Source: an uncultured Prevotellaceae bacterium (GTDB taxonomy: Bacteria > Bacteroidota > Bacteroidia > Bacteroidales > Bacteroidaceae). From it: DNA of 58,390 bases. Position numbers and translations under genes: made by a program. Under the pieces are notes generated by a model. That model saw nothing but the letters and a program-made list of their open reading frames with translations, did no database searches and had not been told where the DNA came from. The stretch spans positions 1 through 58,390 of the forward strand of contig CADAKX010000013.1 in assembly GCA_902788605.1 (NCBI GenBank), written 5' to 3'. The first letter of the stretch is position 1; each line of letters starts with the position of its first letter. Below are positions 25,399 through 32,298 of this stretch, piece after piece.

Positions 25399-26196
25399 AT
25401 GGAAATCATCGAACAGTCACTTATCGCCAAGAATCCCAAGAAGAAGAGTGAGGACGGCATCGTCATCACCAAAGACTATATCGCCGTCATCGATGGCTCC
25501 ACGTCGAAGACCGACCGACGCTACAGCCTGTTTCGCAGCAATGGCCGCTATTGCATGCAACTCATCAGTCGCTATATCCGCCAGGCCAAGGGCAACCTTT
25601 CCTGCCAGCAGTTCTGCAACGGTGTGTCGCGTGCCATCGCCAGCCACTATAAGAAAAGCGACCTGCCCCGACTCGCCGAGCACCCCGAGGAGCGCCTCAC
25701 AGCCTCCGCCATCGTGTTCAGCCGTCTGAACCGCGAGATATGGATGATTGGCGACTGCCAGTGTCTGGTGGGCAACGAATACTATGACAACCCCAAGCCC
25801 TATGAGCAGGAGTTGGCCGAACAGCGTGCTGCCATCATCAATGCGTATGAGGGCGACAAGACCACCTTTCTGGAGCACGACACCGCCCGCGAGGCCATCA
25901 TCCCCCACATGCTCGAGATGATGAAACAGCAAAACAAAACCTATGCCGTCATCGACGGATTCCCCATTCCACCCCAGCATGTGCGCGTCATCACCCTCAA
26001 CTTCCAGCCTTGGGAGGTGGTGCTGGCCAGCGATGGCTATCCTTTCCTCGAGCCCACTCTTGCCGCTTCCGAGGAGCGACTGGCCCAGCAGCGCACCAAC
26101 GACCCGCTGAACATCGGCGAGTTTAAGGCCACGAAGGCCTTTGTCCAGGGCAACGACTCGTTTGACGACCGCACCTACATCCGCTTTCGTGTGTGA
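25399..26196 (+). CDS. divergent PP2C-like protein
   Basis: A 265-residue protein with scattered PP2C/PPM-like metal motifs in the right order: YIAVIDGSTS near residue 31, IWMIGDCQCLVG near 114, VVLASDGYPF near 211 and SFDDRTYIRF at the end. These correspond to the DG, GDS, SDG and DN motifs of PPM phosphatases, although several positions differ from consensus (for example GDC for GDS). It could be a serine/threonine phosphatase or an inactive relative. No signal peptide, so cytosolic. It begins at the base after the topB stop codon, so the two are certainly co-transcribed. Family assignment is an inference from these motifs. Confidence 0.6.
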   Translation: MEIIEQSLIAKNPKKKSEDGIVITKDYIAVIDGSTSKTDRRYSLFRSNGRYCMQLISRYIRQAKGNLSCQQFCNGVSRAIASHYKKSDLPRLAEHPEERLTASAIVFSRLNREIWMIGDCQCLVGNEYYDNPKPYEQELAEQRAAIINAYEGDKTTFLEHDTAREAIIPHMLEMMKQQNKTYAVIDGFPIPPQHVRVITLNFQPWEVVLASDGYPFLEPTLAASEERLAQQRTNDPLNIGEFKATKAFVQGNDSFDDRTYIRFRV

Positions 26197-26244
26197 GTTT
26201 TGTCTCAACACAATAAAACGGCGCGTCCTACGTTATAATCATGT

Positions 26245-28254
26245 ATGCGCAAACATTTTTCTATCATAATCGCAGTCATCGTCTGTCTCCTCGTCCAAGG
26301 ATGTGGAGCCGATTCGGCCATGAAAAAGGGCGACAAGTTCTACGCTCTGGGCGAATACTATGATGCCGCTGCTCAATACAAGAAGGCCTACTCTCAGACC
26401 AAAGCCAAGGAAAAGCCCCTGCGTGGACAGCGGGCCCTCAAGATGGCCGACAGCTATCGTCGCATCAACTATACCCAGAAGGCTATCGCGGCCTACAACA
26501 ATGCCGTTCGCTATAAGCAGATTGACTCGACATCCCTGTTGCACCTCGGACGTCTGCAACTGAAAAACGGGTCCTATAAAGAAGCAGAAAAGACCTTTCT
26601 CGCCCTGCAGGACTCCATGCCCAACAACCCCTTGCTGAAAAGCGGTCTCCAGTCTGCCCGCATGGCACCGAAATGGAAGGCCGAGGCCCAGTATTCGGGC
26701 TATACGGTGAAGAAGCAGGAACTCTTTAACTCGCGCCGCGCGGAGTACTCCCCCGTGCTGGCGGGCGACGACTATAGCCAACTCTATTTCAGCAGCACGC
26801 GCAACCAGTCCAAGGGCGACGAGTTGAGTGGCATCACCGGTACCAAGAACGCCGACATCTTCTTCTCGCAGAAGGACGACAAAGGCAAGTGGTCGAAGCC
26901 CGAGGCCATCGACACCGAACTGAATAGCGAGTTGGACGAAGGTGCTTGCGCCTTTACGCCCGACTCCAAGACCATGTATCTCACCGTCTGCAAGACCGAC
27001 CCCGACTACCCGCGCTATGCCCAGATAGCCACGGCCCAGCGCAGCGACGCCTCGTGGGGCAAGGCCACCCCACTGGTCATCACCAAGGACACCCTCTCCA
27101 CCTATGCTCATCCGGCCATCTCGCCCGATGGCATGTGGCTCTATTTCGTCAGCGATATGCCTGGCGGACTGGGAGGCTATGACATCTGGCGCGTCCAGCT
27201 GACCACCCACGGACTGCTGGGTCTGGAGAACCTGGGGTCACCCATCAACACCCCTGGCAACGAGATGTTTCCCACGTTTCGTCCCAATGGCGATCTGTAT
27301 TTCTCGAGCGACGGACATCCCGGCTTTGGCGGACTCGACGTCTTCATCGCCAAGCTCGATGGCGAGCGATGGCAGTTGGAGCACCCTGGTTCCCCCCTCA
27401 ACTCTTCCGGCGACGACTTCGGTCTCACCTTCGAGGGTCTGCACAATCGCGGCTATTTCTGTTCCAACCGCGGCGATGCCCGTGGCTGGGATCACATCTA
27501 TTCGTTTGAAAAACAAGAGGTGGTTCAGACAGTTAAGGGTTGGGTCTACGAGAAAGACGGCTACGAACTGCCCAGTGCCCTGGTCTATATGGTGGGCAAC
27601 GACGGCACCAACCTGAAGCTCAGCGTCAAGGGCGACGGTTCGTTTACGGAATATATCAAACCCGGTGTGGACTACGTATTCCTGGGCACCTGCAAAGGCT
27701 ATCTCAACCACACTGAGGAACTGCGCGTCGAACCCGTGCTGGAATCCGAGGAATATGTCTTGCAGTTCCCGCTGGCCTCCATCACCGCCCCCGTGCTCAT
27801 CGACAACATCTTCTACGACTTCGACAAGGCCACCCTGCGTCCCGAGTCCACCGAGGCTCTCGACAAGTTGATTGGCCTGTTGAACGAGAATCCCAATGTC
27901 ACCATCGAGTTGAGTGCCCACACCGACTATCGTGGCTCGGCGGCCTACAACGAACGCCTGTCGCAGCGCCGTGCCGAGAGTGTGGTCAACTATCTCATTG
28001 AGCATGGCATCGCCCAGGACCGTCTGTCACCCGTAGGCTATGGTAAGATGAAGCCCAAGGTCGTCAAGCGTAAGCTTACCGAGAAATACGACTGGCTGAA
28101 GGAAGGCGATGTGCTCACCGAAGAGTTTATCCGCGCCCTTGACGACGAGGAGAAACAAGAGATCTGCAACCAGCTCAATCGCCGCACGGAGTTCACCGTG
28201 CTGCGCACCACCTACGGTATCACCGAAGCAATCAAGAATCAAAAAACGGATTAA
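26245..28254 (+). CDS. porE: PorE-like lipoprotein of the type IX secretion system
   Basis: A 669-residue lipoprotein (lipobox LVQGC, Cys20) with the domain order of PorE. TPR-like repeats (about 28-130) are followed by a PD40/WD40-type propeller (about 160-420, with YFVSDMPGGLGGYDIWR, YFSSDGHPGFGGLDVF and GYFCSNR). Then come a carboxypeptidase-regulatory-like domain (about 425-510) and a C-terminal OmpA domain (from about 520, NIFYDFDKATLRPESTEALD and HTDYRGSAAYNERLSQRRA). PorE is a peptidoglycan-linked periplasmic part of the type IX system in Porphyromonas. Other OmpA/PD40 lipoproteins share parts of this layout, so orthology is likely but not certain. It overlaps the convergent methyltransferase gene by 4 bp. 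Confidence 0.78.
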   Translation: MRKHFSIIIAVIVCLLVQGCGADSAMKKGDKFYALGEYYDAAAQYKKAYSQTKAKEKPLRGQRALKMADSYRRINYTQKAIAAYNNAVRYKQIDSTSLLHLGRLQLKNGSYKEAEKTFLALQDSMPNNPLLKSGLQSARMAPKWKAEAQYSGYTVKKQELFNSRRAEYSPVLAGDDYSQLYFSSTRNQSKGDELSGITGTKNADIFFSQKDDKGKWSKPEAIDTELNSELDEGACAFTPDSKTMYLTVCKTDPDYPRYAQIATAQRSDASWGKATPLVITKDTLSTYAHPAISPDGMWLYFVSDMPGGLGGYDIWRVQLTTHGLLGLENLGSPINTPGNEMFPTFRPNGDLYFSSDGHPGFGGLDVFIAKLDGERWQLEHPGSPLNSSGDDFGLTFEGLHNRGYFCSNRGDARGWDHIYSFEKQEVVQTVKGWVYEKDGYELPSALVYMVGNDGTNLKLSVKGDGSFTEYIKPGVDYVFLGTCKGYLNHTEELRVEPVLESEEYVLQFPLASITAPVLIDNIFYDFDKATLRPESTEALDKLIGLLNENPNVTIELSAHTDYRGSAAYNERLSQRRAESVVNYLIEHGIAQDRLSPVGYGKMKPKVVKRKLTEKYDWLKEGDVLTEEFIRALDDEEKQEICNQLNRRTEFTVLRTTYGITEAIKNQKTD

Positions 28255-29444
28255 AGTCTCACCACAGGCTCATAGTCCTGTGGCACGTGGGTCGTCTTGA
28301 TGCGCCACTCCTTGGGATAGAGGTTGTTGGCCCTGTTGCCAATGTTCTTCGCCATCCCCAGGGGCTGTCCCATAAAGCACACCTCCACAATGCCGCGCGG
28401 CGTGTCGGGTGGCAACACCAGCGCTTCGTGGCGCAGATAGTCTATCGCCTGCCCATAGGTCAGTTCCACGCGAGGCGCATCGGCATGCAGGTCCAGAGGC
28501 GTCATCGTCGGCACGCTCTGTTTCTTGGCACGCCCCGTATTCTCGCCCGCCTTGCGCATCACGCACATAAAGAGCCCCTCGCTGCGGGTGATACCGGGAA
28601 TAAAACGATAGACAGGTTCCGCGAAGCCCTCGAGCAGCGACCCCGTGATATGCCATTCCGCCTTCGTCTCCACCGGCAGCACCTTGGCTCCCAGTTCGTC
28701 CATCATCCAGCGGATGTTTTCCTCGTTCTCCTTAGTATTAAAGGTACACGTACTATAAATAAAGAGACCACCCTCATTCAGACATTGCCAGGCCTCACTC
28801 ACGATGTCGCGCTGCAACTGCCAGCATTTCTCCACGTTCTGCCTGCTCCACTCCTTGATGGTAGCCTCGTCCTTGCGAAACATACCTTCGCCCGAGCAGG
28901 GCACGTCACAGAGAATCACGTCGAACCGCATCTTCGCCTTGCGATAGTCCTTGGGAAAGAGGTTGGTCACCAGGTGGTTCTCATAGCCCCATTTCTGCAC
29001 GTTCTCCAGCAGGATGCTGGCCCTGTTGCGCATGGGTTCGTTGCTATAGAGCACACACGCTGCCGGCAAGGCCGCACGCAGCAGGGTGGACTTTCCGCCA
29101 GGCGCCGCACAGAGGTCCAGTGCCGCAAGCGGATGGGCATCCGCGGGCAGATGCTGGCGCAGCGCTTCGTCGAGAAACATCGACGCCGCCTCCTGCACGT
29201 AATAGCAACCGGCATGAAACAGCGGGTCAAAGGTGAAGTTAGGACGACTCTTCAGATAGAAGGCATTGCGACACCAAGGCACCTCCACCACATCATCCAT
29301 CTTCCATCCACCCTCCGCCATCTTTTTCGGGTTCAGTCTGATACTCACGGGCGCGTCCTCTTCAAACGAATGAAGGTATCGTTCGAAGCGCTCACGGCCC
29401 ATCAAAGCCTCTGTAATTTGTATAAAATCGGCAGGTAATTGCAT
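28251..29444 (-). CDS. RsmF/NOL1-NOP2-sun type RNA (cytosine-5) methyltransferase
   Basis: A 397-residue enzyme from ATG 29444, predicted to make m5C in 16S rRNA. It contains the SAM motif ALDLCAAPGGKSTLLRAALP and the catalytic cysteine motifs CDVPCSGEGMFRK and FIYSTCTFNTKENEENI. A C-terminal PUA/RsmF-like part ends KTTHVPQDYEPVVRL. A longer start at 29486 is unlikely because the promoter-like TAATTTTG (29461-29454, minus strand) lies inside that extension. Divergent from the DUF6249/sigma operon. Confidence 0.9.
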   Translation of the reverse strand: MQLPADFIQITEALMGRERFERYLHSFEEDAPVSIRLNPKKMAEGGWKMDDVVEVPWCRNAFYLKSRPNFTFDPLFHAGCYYVQEAASMFLDEALRQHLPADAHPLAALDLCAAPGGKSTLLRAALPAACVLYSNEPMRNRASILLENVQKWGYENHLVTNLFPKDYRKAKMRFDVILCDVPCSGEGMFRKDEATIKEWSRQNVEKCWQLQRDIVSEAWQCLNEGGLFIYSTCTFNTKENEENIRWMMDELGAKVLPVETKAEWHITGSLLEGFAEPVYRFIPGITRSEGLFMCVMRKAGENTGRAKKQSVPTMTPLDLHADAPRVELTYGQAIDYLRHEALVLPPDTPRGIVEVCFMGQPLGMAKNIGNRANNLYPKEWRIKTTHVPQDYEPVVRL

Positions 29445-29450
29445 AATCGC

Positions 29451-29486
29451 TTGCAAAATTAAGAAAAAAAAGTTATCTTTGCGCAA
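29451..29486. promoter_or_regulatory. overlapping divergent promoters (methyltransferase and DUF6249/sigma operon)
   Basis: Plus: TTG 29451-29453, 20 bp, TATCTTTG 29474-29481. Minus: TAATTTTG 29461-29454 with TTG at 29486-29484 (22-bp spacer, less good). The two share sequence, so they probably exclude each other. Confidence 0.6.
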
Positions 29487-29541
29487 CTTTATTGATGAAA
29501 GTTACGTCTAACCTACAGAAAAGAAACAAAAAAGAAAGGAT

Positions 29542-30228
29542 ATGAATATGAAAAAGATTTTGTGGACTTTAGCGTTTGTATTTGCGCTTCAGGTGTCTGC
29601 ATCGACAGCGTTGGCAGCACCCAAGGATACTGTAAACCAAGTTGAGGCTTACTCTGACACCACCTCGCTCGACTCGGCCATGAATGCCGCCATGGGCAAT
29701 TGGGACGATCCCGACGACTGGGACGACGACTGGGATGAGTGGGAGAATGCCAACTCCACCTCGCTGGTCGAGAAGATGGGTATCGGTGATGGTATGGCGG
29801 AAGGTCTCGCCGGCATGGTGTTTGCCGTCGTGGTGCTCTTCATCATCTTCATCCTGTCGCCCGTCGCCCTGATTGGCATCATCCTCTTTTTCGTCTATAA
29901 GAACCGCAAACAGAAGATGAAGCTCATGGAGATGGCCATCAAGAGTGGCAACACCATCCCCCTCGAGACGATGGCACCCAGTCCCACACGCAACGATTAC
30001 CTGTGGAACAAGGGCATCAAGCAGATCTTCACCGGCGTAGGCCTGGCCATTCTGCTCTATGTCGTCATCGGCAACCTGGGCTTGGCCATCGGTGCCTTCA
30101 TCGCCATCCTGGGCATTGGCAACATGGCCATTGGCCACAACGCCATGCAGAAGCGGAAAGAGCAGGAGCTCTACGACCAGTATGTCAATCAGACCAAGAA
30201 GGAAGAACCTACCGAGAACGAGAAGTAA
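29542..30228 (+). CDS. DUF6249-type membrane protein upstream of an ECF sigma factor
   Basis: A 228-residue exported/membrane protein. It has a signal peptide (MKKILWTLAFVFALQVSAST), then a strongly acidic stretch (NWDDPDDWDDDWDEW), a membrane segment (VVLFIIFILSPVALIGIILF), a cytosolic basic loop (YKNRKQKMKLMEMAIKSG) and a C-terminal membrane hairpin before a charged tail. The layout fits DUF6249, common in Bacteroidetes directly upstream of an ECF sigma gene. The role is unknown; the sigma gene begins 3 bp after its stop, so it may be part of the signalling unit. Confidence 0.75.
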   Translation: MNMKKILWTLAFVFALQVSASTALAAPKDTVNQVEAYSDTTSLDSAMNAAMGNWDDPDDWDDDWDEWENANSTSLVEKMGIGDGMAEGLAGMVFAVVVLFIIFILSPVALIGIILFFVYKNRKQKMKLMEMAIKSGNTIPLETMAPSPTRNDYLWNKGIKQIFTGVGLAILLYVVIGNLGLAIGAFIAILGIGNMAIGHNAMQKRKEQELYDQYVNQTKKEEPTENEK

Positions 30229-30231
30229 TCG

Positions 30232-30807
30232 ATGGAGTCAATCAGTGACATATCGCTTGTAGCGCAGGTGGCTGTGTTTCACAACCGGCGGGCCTTCGAC
30301 CAGCTGGTCAGGAAATACCAGTCGCCCGTGCGCCGTTTCCTACTCAACCTCACGCTGGGCAACGAGGCGCTGAGCGACGACCTGGCTCAGGACACGTTTC
30401 TCAAGGCCTACGAGCGCATCACGCAGTTCAAGGGCATCGCGTCGTTCCAGACGTGGCTCTTCCGCATTGCCTACAACGTGTTCTATGACAACAAGAGGAA
30501 GACGCAGACACACCCACATTCCGGTTGGGACGATCTTGGTCGTTCTCAGGAGGCAGAACTCTCTGCTCCCCCTTCCGCCAGGGAAGGCTCGGGGGTGGGA
30601 CTCTCTCTCGATATCCACACCGCCCTTGCCATCCTCAAGGAAGACGAGCGTGCGTGTGTCACCCTCCAACTCATCGAAGGCTATTCCATCGACGAGATAG
30701 CCAACATGCTTGGAATGCCTGCCAACACGGTGAAGTCTCACCTGCGCAGGGGCAAGGAAAAACTTACAACGTACCTTAAAGCTAACGGATATGACGGAAA
30801 TAGATAA
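30232..30807 (+). CDS. ECF-type RNA polymerase sigma factor
   Basis: A 191-residue sigma-70 family ECF factor. Region 2 has FDQLVRKYQSPVRRFLLNLT and LAQDTFLKAYERITQFKGIA with ASFQTWLFRIAYN. Region 4 has ERACVTLQLIEGYSIDEIAN and MLGMPANTVKSHLRRGKEKL, the helix-turn-helix. The linker between them is unusually long because an in-frame GC-rich repeat (30565-30602) adds about a dozen residues (APPSAREGSGVG). The following DUF5056 gene overlaps its 3' end by 17 bp, the usual arrangement for a sigma factor and its membrane regulator. Target genes cannot be told. Confidence 0.92.
   Translation: MESISDISLVAQVAVFHNRRAFDQLVRKYQSPVRRFLLNLTLGNEALSDDLAQDTFLKAYERITQFKGIASFQTWLFRIAYNVFYDNKRKTQTHPHSGWDDLGRSQEAELSAPPSAREGSGVGLSLDIHTALAILKEDERACVTLQLIEGYSIDEIANMLGMPANTVKSHLRRGKEKLTTYLKANGYDGNR
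30565..30602 (+). repeat. GC-rich palindromic repeat inserted in the sigma factor gene
   Basis: C-rich arm CTCCCCCTTCC, short turn, GGGAAGG, then CTCGGGGGTGGGA. Resembles the element at 57800-57830 in arrangement and sequence (C-rich arm, CCTT/AAGG-type hairpin, TCGGGGG tail). It is in frame and stop-free and lies between sigma regions 2 and 4, where an insertion is tolerated. Confidence 0.65.
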
Positions 30808-31126
30808 CAGTTTACTCGAGCAGTTCTTTGAGCCTGCGCGTCAGCAGGAAATCAGCGACAACGGATTCACGGAGCGTGTGCTCCGCCAGTTGCCCGACCG
30901 GTCTCTCATCCTGTCGCGGTGGTGGACGGCCTTCTGCGCTGCCCTCGCCCTCATTCTCTTCATCGTCTCCGAGGCATGGCGTCCTCTGCTTGTCGGTGCC
31001 ATCAGGATGGTTCAGACCTGGACGCCCAACGACATCCACCCCGTTCCCATCTTCATGACCATGGGCGTCCTCACCTGCCTCGCCCTCCTCGAGGTGGTGC
31101 ATCGCATGGAGAAGTCACCATTCTGA
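30791..31126 (+). CDS. DUF5056-type membrane protein, possible anti-sigma factor
   Basis: A 111-residue protein. The cytosolic N-terminus MTEIDNSLLEQFFEPARQQE is followed by ISDNGFTERVLRQLPDR, a pattern of Bacteroidetes DUF5056 proteins. Two membrane helices follow (WWTAFCAALALILFIVSEAW and IFMTMGVLTCLALLEVVHRM). Its start overlaps the sigma gene by 17 bp. Position, topology and the short cytosolic helical N-terminus suggest that it restrains the sigma factor at the membrane; that is inferred, and no classical ZAS zinc motif is present. Confidence 0.78.
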   Translation: MTEIDNSLLEQFFEPARQQEISDNGFTERVLRQLPDRSLILSRWWTAFCAALALILFIVSEAWRPLLVGAIRMVQTWTPNDIHPVPIFMTMGVLTCLALLEVVHRMEKSPF

Positions 31127-31178
31127 CTTCTCTCATGCAATGTACGTAATCGGTACACGGAATTTTCATTCTAATCTG

Positions 31179-31212
31179 CGTGGGCTGAGATTTCAGCCCA
31201 CGTTTAAAGTTT
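31179..31212 (+). terminator. terminator after the DUF6249/sigma/DUF5056 operon
   Basis: A perfect 10-bp stem CGTGGGCTGA / TCAGCCCACG with a 4-base loop (31189-31192), followed by TTTAAAGTTTT. Confidence 0.82.
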
Positions 31213-31258
31213 TATGAATACCTTAATACATGAATGTTTCGAGTAAGCACAAATAGAA

Positions 31259-31314
31259 TTACCCATTTGGGTAGTAATTTTTTGTGCAGATTTCCAAAAA
31301 AATTCATACCTTTG
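31259..31314 (+). promoter_or_regulatory. operator site 1 plus promoter of the LuxR-type regulator
   Basis: The palindrome-like element TTACCCATTTGGGTAG (31259-31274) lies just upstream of TTTG (31281-31284) and TACCTTTG (31307-31314). The same element at nearly the same distance from a -7 box precedes the fimbrial operon (32218-32274). The position directly upstream of the -33 box would suit an activator. Confidence 0.75.
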
Positions 31315-31379
31315 CATAATTGTAAACAACCTACCGTGTACAGATTGTAAAAACGGCAATAATAAGACAATGATTAACT

Positions 31380-32135
31380 ATGGTATTGACAGATTCTTTC
31401 TTTACAATATTTGATTATGCCAAAGGCATTACCGCAGCAGACTATGAGCGGATAAAGCCTTGCGTGGAGACTGTGAGGTCATTCGCGCTAACAACTCATC
31501 AGAGTATTTACATCATTGACTTATTCAAAAGAAACTTCCTGTATGTATCGGACAATCCCATCATACTGTGCGGACAAACGGCCGAAACGATGCAGAAGAT
31601 GGGCTACAAATTCTTTCACACCCACGTGCCAGAAGAAGAGCTACCGATGCTAAAGAGTCTGAATCAAGTTGCATTCAAAGTTTTTTACGATACACCAGCA
31701 GAACATCGTCGTCAGTGCATGCTGTCATTCGACTTCCACATGCGCCGAGATGACCGTCTGATACTGCTCAACCAAAGAAGTACACCGATGGCCCTGACGA
31801 AAGATGGAGCCATCTGGCTGACACTTGCCACGGTGTCGATCTCGTCGCACAAAGAGGCCGGCCACATTGAGTTCTTCCGTTTTTATTCTCGCGAGAGGTT
31901 CGAGTACTCGCTGGAGCACAAATGCTGGAACAAATGCGAGACCATCACACTGAGACCCGAGGAGCAGCAGGTGCTGACGCTCTCGGCCCAGGGCTACACC
32001 ATGAAAGAGATTTCCGAGATCATGCTGCGCTCGTTTGACACCGTAAAGTTCTATCGCCGCCAGTTACTAAAGAAGTTGGGCGTGCAGAGCATCACCGAAG
32101 CACTCACCTTTGCCACCAACTACGGACTGATTTAA
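31380..32135 (+). CDS. LuxR-type transcriptional regulator of the fimbrial locus
   Basis: A 251-residue regulator. The N-terminal about 150 residues look like a PAS-type sensory domain (SIYIIDLFKRNFLYVSDNP and the later FDFHMRRDDRLILLNQ). The C-terminus is a LuxR/GerE helix-turn-helix: LRPEEQQVLTLSAQGYTMKE, ISEIMLRSFDTVKFYRRQLL and KKLGVQSITEAL. It lacks a response-regulator receiver domain. The gene is bracketed by inverted copies of a 16-bp element (31259-31274 and 32180-32195). A third copy precedes the downstream operon, so it probably controls itself and that operon. A 14-codon frame beginning ATG 31370 overlaps the start and could be a leader peptide or chance. Confidence 0.88.
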   Translation: MVLTDSFFTIFDYAKGITAADYERIKPCVETVRSFALTTHQSIYIIDLFKRNFLYVSDNPIILCGQTAETMQKMGYKFFHTHVPEEELPMLKSLNQVAFKVFYDTPAEHRRQCMLSFDFHMRRDDRLILLNQRSTPMALTKDGAIWLTLATVSISSHKEAGHIEFFRFYSRERFEYSLEHKCWNKCETITLRPEEQQVLTLSAQGYTMKEISEIMLRSFDTVKFYRRQLLKKLGVQSITEALTFATNYGLI

Positions 32136-32179
32136 GTAGGCTAGAAGTCAAAGAATCTCAAAAAAGCAAGCAAAAAATA

Positions 32180-32195
32180 CTACCCAAATGGGTAA
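32180..32195 (-). promoter_or_regulatory. operator site 2 (inverted copy)
   Basis: CTACCCAAATGGGTAA is the exact reverse complement of site 1 (31259-31274). Similarity extends outward (CAAAAAAT on the left, TTC on the right), with one base missing relative to site 1. It lies 45 bp after the regulator's stop codon. No good TAnnTTTG promoter was found at the matching distance on the minus strand. Confidence 0.75.
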
Positions 32196-32217
32196 TTCCA
32201 CTCACATTGAGACCGAA

Positions 32218-32274
32218 TTACCCTTTTGGGTAGTACTATTTTATTGCACAAATTCTAAAAATCTCTTAATTTTG
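32218..32274 (+). promoter_or_regulatory. operator site 3 plus promoter of the fimbrial/giant-protein operon
   Basis: TTACCCTTTTGGGTAG (32218-32233), then TTG (32244-32246), 20 bp, TAATTTTG (32267-32274). Offset from the start of the element to the -7 box is 49 bp here and 48 bp at site 1. Flanks GAA on the left and TA on the right are also shared with site 1. Confidence 0.78.
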
Positions 32275-32298
32275 CCTAATACTTTATAGAACGCACAC

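Noticed and set aside
26239-28005. Long minus-strand frames opposite the PorE-like gene
   Set aside because: They overlap a well-supported gene, contain no recognisable domain and arise from the GC-rich third codon position.
28287-29438. 383-residue plus-strand frame opposite the RNA methyltransferase
   Set aside because: The minus strand carries catalytic motifs of a known enzyme; this frame is His/Arg-rich with no domain.
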